Part shown: in pieces, positions 8,002 to 14,134 of the stretch
Position numbering within the stretch: position 1 is the first letter of the stretch
How the letters are laid out: each line of letters opens with the position of its first letter
Source: Bog-756 sp038210245
Lineage (GTDB): Bacteria > Actinomycetota > Acidimicrobiia > Acidimicrobiales > RAAP-2
Reading direction: 5' to 3'
DNA length: 32,369 nt
NCBI GenBank assembly: GCA_038210245.1
Contig: JBBQWW010000033.1
Coordinates: 1-32,369 of the forward strand
Translations under genes and position numbers: made by a program
Notes under the pieces: model-generated
The model's database searches: none
Told to the model about the DNA's origin: nothing
What the model saw: the letters and a program-made list of their open reading frames with translations, nothing else

Positions 8002-10161
8002 TTACTTGATCAGGCTCTGACACAGGGCTGGCTGCGGCGTCGACGCCGTGACGTCGGTCACCGTCAGAACACCCTCCGAACCGGCCGGCTGGGGGGCGAC
8101 CACGACAGGCTGACCGTGGGCCAGGGTGGCGGCCATCACCACCGCGCCGTCCAGGGTCACCTGGGCGAGGTGCTTGACCGGATCGGTCACGGCCACCACC
8201 GTGTGCGAGGTACCCGGGCGGACCGCGGTGGCCAGGCCACCGGTGAACCCGGTCGGTCCCTGGAGTCCGAAGGACAGCTCCACCTCCCCGGACACCGACT
8301 TGGCCCGTGCGCTCAGAGTGTTGGGTCCGGTGGTCAGCAGAGGGACCACCTCACCCGGCGTCGAGCCGGTGGGGTGCACGGCGATGCGGAAGGTGTGCTG
8401 GAACGTGTGACCGAGCTCGACAGTCATCCAGGTGGTGCGGGTGTACTGCTGATTGGGGACGGTCGAGTAGTCCTCGCCGTTGGAGATGTACAGGCCGTCG
8501 CACCGTCCGATGACGTACAGCTGGTCGGCCGGCGCGTAGGCGGGCAACGACGCCCCCCGGGTCACCCGGCTGTTCAGCGGATGGCCGGTGACGTCACTGA
8601 AGGCCTTCTGGGTCTCCACGTACCGCAAGACCTGGGCCGAGTTGAACTCCTCGTTGGGGGTGACGGCGATACCCAGGTTGGCCACCACCGAGAAGACGGC
8701 CAGCACGGTGATGGCGCCCAGGACGCCGACGCGCGCCGACCGGCTACGGCCGTCCAGTCGGCGCCAGATGTCGACCACCGCTACCCCGCTGGCCAAGGTC
8801 AGCAATGGGATGAAGTCGGCCAGGTACCGAGGGGCGATGTACCCCCAGATGAACAGGGCGGCGCCGGCGATGAGCCCGGCCAGCAGCAGGAACCGGGTCA
8901 GTGCCACCCTCCCGATGGGCTTGGGCCGGAAGGCGGTGACCAGCCCCCAGCAGCTCAGCAGGAAGAGCAAAGGCATCGACGAGGGCAGGCTGGCCGTCCG
9001 GTATCGACGGTCGAAGAGCACCCCGGCCAGGGCCTTGGGTGGAGTGGAGGGCAGGGTGATGAAGGGGAAGACCGACGAGATCCGCAGCCCGTTGGGCCGG
9101 AGGTAGGCCAACAGGGTGCTGGGGATGAAGGTGGTGCCGTACTCGGAGTCGTGGTTGGCGGCCAGGAACGTGCGACGGTAGGCGTTGACATGGGTCCACA
9201 CCTGGTCGAAGTTGGACACCCCGAAGGGCACTCCGAACTTGGCGTAGTTGATGGCGCACCCGATGACGAGGGGGATGAGCCCGGCCCCGAGGATGGGCAG
9301 CCACCACTTCCGCTGATCGGCCCCACCCCGGCCCAGTCGGAACCACACGGCCATCAGGACGGTGGCCACCACACAGGCCCACCCGGTGGTCACCCGGTCG
9401 AGGTTGGCCGCCAGGATCAGCAGACCGCTGGCCACGATCCCACCCCAGGTCGGACGTTCGAGCACCCCGATGAGCGTGAAGAAGGCCCCTACGGTGAGGG
9501 CCACGCTCCAGGCCAGGTCCTCGGCGAAGACGTACGGCGTCACGGCGACGAACAGGAACGTCGACCCACCGAGGATGGCCACCATCAGCACGCCGAACGT
9601 GGTGGCCTCGGCCCGGCCCATGGCGGCCTGGCCGCGGACGAGGAACCGGACGCGCCACAGCAGGAGGGAGGCGAACAGGGCGGTGAGCACCCAGGCCACC
9701 AGGACGAAGGGGGCGGTGAGCTTTCCGTCCAGGCTGTGGGTCACGGCCAGGATGGGCATGCGGACGAGCGAAGGGAAGAGCCCGAAGTACGTGTACTGGC
9801 GACCACCGTGCACGAAGCCCTCGATACCGATGGCCCCGTTGGCCAGCCACAGGTGACCGTGGAACATGGCCCGGGTCTGCAGGTCGTAGAAGTTGTTCTC
9901 GAAGGCCGTGGTGCGCAAGACGTCGGGCGACTGCCACGGGGACCACAGGGTCCACAGGAACGGGACGGCGGCCACGAGCGAACCGACCACCACGGCCACG
10001 GTGAACCGGCGACGGGCCGACGGGTCGTCAGTCGGCGACTCGGCCTTTTCGTTGCCTTCGGGCACCCCGGTGGCGCCATCCTCGTCCGGCCGAGGAGGAA
10101 GCACCGCGGTGCTCCCTACGGGTCCGCCCGTTCCCCCCGACTGCTCGGCTCCGTCCCCCAT
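8002..10161 (-). CDS. Large GT-C-like polytopic membrane protein (paralog of 11982-14120)
   Basis: A 719-aa protein with a cytoplasmic, acidic N-terminal tail (about 1-50), RRRFTVAVVVGSLVAAVPF as first membrane segment, a conserved extracytoplasmic loop NNFYDLQTRAMFHG...GGRQYTYFGLFPSLVRMPI, roughly 10-12 further membrane segments, and a C-terminal outer domain of some 200 residues ending in ALCQSLIK. The topology (large first outer loop, many helices, periplasmic C-terminal domain) resembles GT-C polyprenyl-phosphate-sugar transferases, but I do not recognise a named family and no catalytic residue can be assigned securely. ATG 10161 is selected because the tail upstream is shadow sequence. 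There is no ribosome site, but TACACT lies eight bases before the ATG, suggesting a leaderless message. It is divergent from the GtrA-type gene, which fits a shared lipid-linked sugar pathway. Confidence 0.83.
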   Translation of the reverse strand: MGDGAEQSGGTGGPVGSTAVLPPRPDEDGATGVPEGNEKAESPTDDPSARRRFTVAVVVGSLVAAVPFLWTLWSPWQSPDVLRTTAFENNFYDLQTRAMFHGHLWLANGAIGIEGFVHGGRQYTYFGLFPSLVRMPILAVTHSLDGKLTAPFVLVAWVLTALFASLLLWRVRFLVRGQAAMGRAEATTFGVLMVAILGGSTFLFVAVTPYVFAEDLAWSVALTVGAFFTLIGVLERPTWGGIVASGLLILAANLDRVTTGWACVVATVLMAVWFRLGRGGADQRKWWLPILGAGLIPLVIGCAINYAKFGVPFGVSNFDQVWTHVNAYRRTFLAANHDSEYGTTFIPSTLLAYLRPNGLRISSVFPFITLPSTPPKALAGVLFDRRYRTASLPSSMPLLFLLSCWGLVTAFRPKPIGRVALTRFLLLAGLIAGAALFIWGYIAPRYLADFIPLLTLASGVAVVDIWRRLDGRSRSARVGVLGAITVLAVFSVVANLGIAVTPNEEFNSAQVLRYVETQKAFSDVTGHPLNSRVTRGASLPAYAPADQLYVIGRCDGLYISNGEDYSTVPNQQYTRTTWMTVELGHTFQHTFRIAVHPTGSTPGEVVPLLTTGPNTLSARAKSVSGEVELSFGLQGPTGFTGGLATAVRPGTSHTVVAVTDPVKHLAQVTLDGAVVMAATLAHGQPVVVAPQPAGSEGVLTVTDVTASTPQPALCQSLIK

Positions 10162-10169
10162 GGCGAGTG

Positions 10170-10175
10170 AGTGTA
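10170..10175 (-). promoter_or_regulatory. Possible -10 element for the 8002-10161 gene
   Basis: On the minus strand TACACT stands eight bases before ATG 10161, and no Shine-Dalgarno sequence is visible. This fits a leaderless actinobacterial transcript. The -35 is weak (TTGCCC about 15 bases upstream). Confidence 0.3.
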
Positions 10176-10268
10176 GCGAGGGCCGGATGCGGGCAACGGG
10201 CGCCACCGGGTCCGGGAGGCACGGTGCCCCCGGGGGCCGACCTCCGGCCGTCGGCTGGCCAGAGGGAG

Positions 10269-10274
10269 TAGTTT
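10269..10274 (+). promoter_or_regulatory. Possible -10 element for the GtrA-type gene
   Basis: TAGTTT lies seven bases before ATG 10282 and would place the transcript start at or next to the ATG. The GAGGGAG just before it could instead serve as a ribosome site for an in-frame TTG at 10273, so the two readings compete. Confidence 0.25.
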
Positions 10275-10281
10275 GGGCACG

Positions 10282-10818
10282 ATGAGGGACACGGTGGGCA
10301 GACTGTGGCGCCTGGCCCACACGCCCGAGGGCCTGAAGGTCATCAAGTACACGATGGTCTCGGTGATCTCGGCGCTGACGTCGCTGACCATCCTCACCTT
10401 CGTCTACGGCGTACTGGGACTGTGGACCGAGGTGTGGAGCGCCCTGTTCGCCAACATCATGGCCGGCATCCCCTCCTACCTCCTCAATCGGCACTGGGTG
10501 TGGGGGAAGTCGGGCCGCTCCCACTGGTGGCGCGAAGTGCTGCCCTTCTGGGTCATGTCCCTCACCGGCATCGGGTTCGCCCTGTTCACGACCACCCTGG
10601 CCCACAACTTCGCCGACGCCCACCACCTGCACCACCTGGCCCGTACCGTGCTGGTGGTGGGAGCGAACATCGCCTCGTTCGGCATCCTGTGGTTCGTCAA
10701 GTTCCTGATCCTCAACCGGCTGTTCGCTCAGATTGCCGACGCCGAGGTGGGAGCCGAGGACGAGGCCGAGGTGGGAGCCGAGGACGACGAGACGGCCGAG
10801 CAGCAGGCCGAACGGTGA
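10282..10818 (+). CDS. GtrA-family membrane protein
   Basis: A 178-aa protein with four membrane segments in GtrA style: VIKYTMVSVISALTSLTILTF, LFANIMAGIPSYLLNRHWVW, LPFWVMSLTGIGFALFTTTL and GANIASFGILWFVKFLILNRLF. The IPSYLLNRHWVW and WFVKFLILNRLF motifs are diagnostic. GtrA proteins are thought to move or channel undecaprenyl/decaprenyl-phosphate-linked sugars across the membrane for periplasmic glycosyltransferases, and here it sits beside two giant GT-C-like proteins. The C-terminal tail is highly acidic and contains a 24-base tandem duplication (10741-10788, 23 of 24 identical) giving two copies of AEVGAEDE/D. An alternative start is TTG 10273. The His-rich loop HNFADAHHLHHLAR between helices 3 and 4 is unusual. 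Confidence 0.88.
   Translation: MRDTVGRLWRLAHTPEGLKVIKYTMVSVISALTSLTILTFVYGVLGLWTEVWSALFANIMAGIPSYLLNRHWVWGKSGRSHWWREVLPFWVMSLTGIGFALFTTTLAHNFADAHHLHHLARTVLVVGANIASFGILWFVKFLILNRLFAQIADAEVGAEDEAEVGAEDDETAEQQAER
10741..10788 (+). repeat. 24-bp tandem duplication in the tail of the GtrA-type gene
   Basis: Two adjacent 24-base units (10741-10764 and 10765-10788) differ at one base and encode an in-frame repeat of eight mostly acidic residues. This looks like recent slippage in a disordered tail. Confidence 0.85.
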
Positions 10819-10858
10819 CGTCAGGCCACATCCGCACCGCCGCCCCCCGCCCGACCTT

Positions 10859-10884
10859 TCGTATCGTCAATATTGACGATACGA
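10859..10884. promoter_or_regulatory. 26-bp perfect palindrome (candidate operator)
   Basis: The half-site TCGTATCGTCAAT is followed immediately by its exact reverse complement, with no spacer. It is an AT-rich island in very GC-rich DNA, 40 bases after the GtrA-type stop and about 220 bases before the oxygenase gene at 11107. There is no loop and no T-run, so a terminator is unlikely; a dimeric regulator site fits better. The core TCAATATTGA recalls ArsR-type operators, but I cannot assign a regulator. Confidence 0.6.
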
Positions 10885-11106
10885 GCCCCGGCGCAGGAGG
10901 GGGTAACCTTTGTGGCGCCCGCCACCGCCACCAGGGTCGGTGCAGCGAGGGGGCCGCGTGCCGGTACGGGGGAAGGACCACGGGGAGCAGCACCAGGGGG
11001 AAGTGGACCACGTAGTTGCCTCCGGGCACCACGGGGCGACCGCTGATCCGCACAGCAGCCGGTCCCGGACAGTCGGGTGGGACCACGAGGGCAAGTCAGG
11101 GTCACG

Positions 11107-11982
11107 ATGACCACAGAGGCAACCAGTGACACGCACATGCCGGTACTGAACCTGTCGCGACTCGAAGGGCGCGTCGACCAACTCGCCGCCGAGTACCGGG
11201 AGGCCCGCCCCTACCCCCACATCGTGCTGGAGGACTTCCTGGAACCCGAGGCCCTGGCCGAGGCCATCCGCGAATTCCCCCCGCTCGACACCACCCGGTG
11301 GAACAACTACCTGCACACCAACGAGCGGAAGTTCTCCAACACCGACCCGACCACCTGGGGCCCCACCCTGCGGGAGATCCTGGATCAGCTCAACTCCCCG
11401 CGTTTCGTCGAGTTCGTGGGCCGCCTCATCGGCGTCGACAACCTGATCGCCGACCCGGCCCTGGAGGGTGGTGGACTCCATCAGTCGACCACCGGCGGCT
11501 TCCTCAACATCCACGCCGATTACACCGTCCATCCCCACAACCGGAAGTGGGAGCGTCGGGCCAACATCCTCCTGTACCTCAACGACGAGTGGAAGCCCGA
11601 GTACGGCGGCGACCTCGAACTGTGGAGTGCCGACATGAAGGAGTGCGTGAGGAAGGTGGCCCCGGTGGCTAACCGCGTGCTCATCTTCACCACTGACGCC
11701 ACCTCCTTCCACGGCCATCCCGAGCCCATGCGCTGTCCCGAGGGCGTAGCCCGCCGGTCACTGGCCCTCTACTACTTCACCCTCGAGGAAGACCCGGTGG
11801 TGCGCTCCACCGAGTACCGGGCCCGACCCGGGGACGGGCTCCACTCGGTCATGATCTACGCCGACAAGCAGATGCTGCGGGGCTACGACTGGGCCAAACG
11901 CCGACTCGGCGTCTCGGACCATGCCGCCAGCCGGCTGCTGGCCTTCCGCGACCGCTTCCGGCGTAAGGGCCCGAAGGGCTAG
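11107..11982 (+). CDS. 2-oxoglutarate/Fe(II)-dependent oxygenase (prolyl-4-hydroxylase-like)
   Basis: A 291-aa cytoplasmic enzyme of the 2OG-Fe(II) oxygenase superfamily, which hydroxylates substrates using O2 and 2-oxoglutarate. The jelly-roll signatures are GGFLNIHADYTVHP with His136 and Asp138 as iron ligands, RRANILLYLND, YGGDLELW, a distal His in SFHGHPEP (202 or 204), and Arg216/217 in ARRSLALYYF for 2-oxoglutarate binding. Similar stand-alone enzymes are frequent in surface-polysaccharide loci, where the substrate is usually unknown. ATG 11107 has only a weak ribosome site (CAGGG), and the frame is open to GTG 11077. Its stop overlaps the next gene's GTG by one base (TAGTG), so the two are co-translated. 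Confidence 0.88.
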   Translation: MTTEATSDTHMPVLNLSRLEGRVDQLAAEYREARPYPHIVLEDFLEPEALAEAIREFPPLDTTRWNNYLHTNERKFSNTDPTTWGPTLREILDQLNSPRFVEFVGRLIGVDNLIADPALEGGGLHQSTTGGFLNIHADYTVHPHNRKWERRANILLYLNDEWKPEYGGDLELWSADMKECVRKVAPVANRVLIFTTDATSFHGHPEPMRCPEGVARRSLALYYFTLEEDPVVRSTEYRARPGDGLHSVMIYADKQMLRGYDWAKRRLGVSDHAASRLLAFRDRFRRKGPKG

Positions 11983-14120
11983 TGGCCGACACCGCCACCC
12001 TCGAGCGGGAGCCGGCTGATCCCGAGGTCGAGCCGGACTCCACCGACCGCGACGTCCCGGCCCGACGCAGCCCGGCCGAGGTCAGCCGTCGACGGTTCAC
12101 CGTCGCCGTCCTGGTGGGGACGGCCGTTGTGGTCCTGCCCATGCTGTGGCTGCTGTGGGACCTGTGGAACGGCACGGTCAACCCACTGCGCGGTGTCCCC
12201 TACGACAACTTCTACGACCTGCAGGCCCGGGCCATGTTCCACGGCCGGCTCAACCTCCCCACCGGCAACATGGGCATCGAGGCCTTCGTCCACGACGGCC
12301 GGCAGTACACGTACTTCGGGATCTTCCCCTCCCTCATCCGGATGCCGATCCTGTTGGTGACCCACAGCCTGGACGGGAAGATGACCGGTCCATCGATCCT
12401 GGTGGCCTGGGCCTGCACCTCCCTGTTCAGCTCCCTCATGGTCTGGCGGCTACGCATCCTGATGCGGGGCCAGGCGCTAGTGGGGCGGGCCGAGGCCGCC
12501 GCCTACGGGGGCCTGATAGCCACCATCCTGGGCGGGTCGGTGGTCCTCTACCTGTCGGCCACCCCCTTCATCTACAACGAGGACTTCGCCTGGAGCGTTC
12601 CCCTCACCGTGGCCAGTCTGTTCGCCCTCCTCGGGGTGCTCGAACGACCGAGCTGGGGTCGGGTGACGGCGAGCGGGGTGCTGATCCTGTGCACGGCCCT
12701 CAACCGGACACCCACCGGCTACGCCTGCATCATCGCCGCCGGCCTCATCGCCGTGTGGTTCTTCTTGGGCCGGGGCGGGCCCGAGGGCCGCCGGTGGACC
12801 GTGCCCCTGCTGGGCGTGGCCCTGGTGCCCTTCCTGGCCAGCTGTGCTGTCACCTACGCCAAGTTCGGCATCCCCGTCGGACTGCCCATGGCCGACCAGG
12901 TCTGGGCCACGGTGAACGCCCACCGCCGGTACTTCCTGGCCGCCAACGGAGGGAAGGCCTTCAGCTTCGCCTTCCTGCCCAGCACCCTGTGGGCCTACTT
13001 CCAGCCGTTCGGGCTGCATCTCACGTCCTTGTTCCCGTTCATCACGCCGCCCACGGCGCCGGCCGCCGCCCTGTCGGGGGCCGTCCTGGACCAGACCTAC
13101 CCCACCGCCAGCATCCCGGCCACCATGCCCCTCCTCTTCCTGCTCAGCTGTTGGGGTGCGGTCACCGCCTTCCGACGCAAGGTGGTGGGCGACGTCCGCC
13201 TGACCCGCATCATCCTGCTGGCGGCGGCGGCCGGTTCGGCCGGGGTCCTCCTGTGGGGCTACATCTCCGAGCGGTACATGGCCGACTTCATGCCCCTCCT
13301 GATCATCGCCGGGGCCATCGGGCTCATCGACATCTGGCGACGGCTGGACGGACGCAGCCGGAGGGTGCGGGGACGGGTCCTTGGGGTCATGGTGGCCTTC
13401 GTCGCCTACGGGATCGTGGCCAACCTGGCCATCGCCGCATCGCCAGTGGGCCAGTGGTCGATCACCCAGAACGCCCGCTTCGTGACCGCCCAACGCACCC
13501 TGTCTCTCGGCTATCTGCCGGACGCAGTGCACACCGGGCCCACCCTCCCCTACTGGGCTCCGGCCGGACAGCTGTTCGCCGTCAACCACTGCTCAGGGCT
13601 CTACCTGTCGACCGGCAACAACCTGAAGGACGTGCCCGGCCAGCTGATCCAGCACTACACCTGGATGCCGGTGGAGCAGAGTCCCTCGTTCTCGCACACC
13701 GTCGGCTTCACCTTCAACGAGGCACCCGACCACTTCACCCAGCCGGTCACCCTCCTGACCTACGGCCAGGCCAGTGTGGTGCTGAAGCCCGACGGGCCAG
13801 GCCACGCCCGTGTGGTGGTCGAGCATGCTGGCACGTCGATCAACTGGCCGCCGGCCCGGGGCTGGCGCTTCCCGGACAACCTCACCCATCAGCAGTACCA
13901 GATCACCGCGGTCACGGACCCCAACCTCAACTCCATCAACATCTACTGGTACGGCCAGAAGTTGATTGGGCACTACCTGGCCGGCACCGGTCCGGCCGTG
14001 GTACAGGCCACCCCCATCTCGGCTGACGGCGTCCAGCCGGTGGTGACGGTGGCCTCCGTGCCCACGGTGATCACCCCGCCCACCACCACGCTCTGCCGCA
14101 GCCTGGTGGGGAACCGCTGA
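11982..14120 (+). CDS. Large GT-C-like polytopic membrane protein (paralog of 8002-10161)
   Basis: A 712-aa protein collinear with the one on the opposite strand at 8002. Shared features are the acidic N-tail, RRRFTVAVLVGTAVVVLPM, the outer loop NFYDLQARAMFHG...GRQYTYFGIFPSLIRMPI, THSLDGKMTGP, IYNEDFAWSVPLTVASLFALL, WRRLDGRSRR, and a terminal cysteine motif TLCRSLVGNR. About 11 membrane segments precede an extracytoplasmic C-terminal domain (about 510-712). The role is presumably transfer of a lipid-linked sugar or processing of an envelope glycan, by topology and context only. GTG 11982 overlaps the oxygenase stop, with GAAGGG just upstream. The outer domain is more diverged between the copies than the membrane part, suggesting specialisation for different acceptors. 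Confidence 0.83.
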   Translation: MADTATLEREPADPEVEPDSTDRDVPARRSPAEVSRRRFTVAVLVGTAVVVLPMLWLLWDLWNGTVNPLRGVPYDNFYDLQARAMFHGRLNLPTGNMGIEAFVHDGRQYTYFGIFPSLIRMPILLVTHSLDGKMTGPSILVAWACTSLFSSLMVWRLRILMRGQALVGRAEAAAYGGLIATILGGSVVLYLSATPFIYNEDFAWSVPLTVASLFALLGVLERPSWGRVTASGVLILCTALNRTPTGYACIIAAGLIAVWFFLGRGGPEGRRWTVPLLGVALVPFLASCAVTYAKFGIPVGLPMADQVWATVNAHRRYFLAANGGKAFSFAFLPSTLWAYFQPFGLHLTSLFPFITPPTAPAAALSGAVLDQTYPTASIPATMPLLFLLSCWGAVTAFRRKVVGDVRLTRIILLAAAAGSAGVLLWGYISERYMADFMPLLIIAGAIGLIDIWRRLDGRSRRVRGRVLGVMVAFVAYGIVANLAIAASPVGQWSITQNARFVTAQRTLSLGYLPDAVHTGPTLPYWAPAGQLFAVNHCSGLYLSTGNNLKDVPGQLIQHYTWMPVEQSPSFSHTVGFTFNEAPDHFTQPVTLLTYGQASVVLKPDGPGHARVVVEHAGTSINWPPARGWRFPDNLTHQQYQITAVTDPNLNSINIYWYGQKLIGHYLAGTGPAVVQATPISADGVQPVVTVASVPTVITPPTTTLCRSLVGNR

Positions 14121-14134
14121 CCCCGCCCGACCCC

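Noticed and set aside
8116..10170. 684-aa plus-strand open frame
   Set aside because: Exactly antisense to the membrane protein at 8002-10161; its translation is Gly/Gln/His/Asp-rich with no domain, typical of a high-G+C shadow frame.
10859..10884. Palindrome as a rho-independent terminator of the GtrA gene
   Set aside because: No loop bases and no T-run on either strand; an operator fits better.
10821..11138. Minus- and plus-strand small frames around the palindrome, both containing IVNIDDT
   Set aside because: The shared peptide arises because the palindrome reads the same on both strands; neither frame has a ribosome site or protein-like composition.
12146..14026. 626-aa plus-strand open frame
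   Set aside because: Overlaps the GT-C-like gene in another frame; Pro/Arg/His-rich, no hydrophobic pattern.
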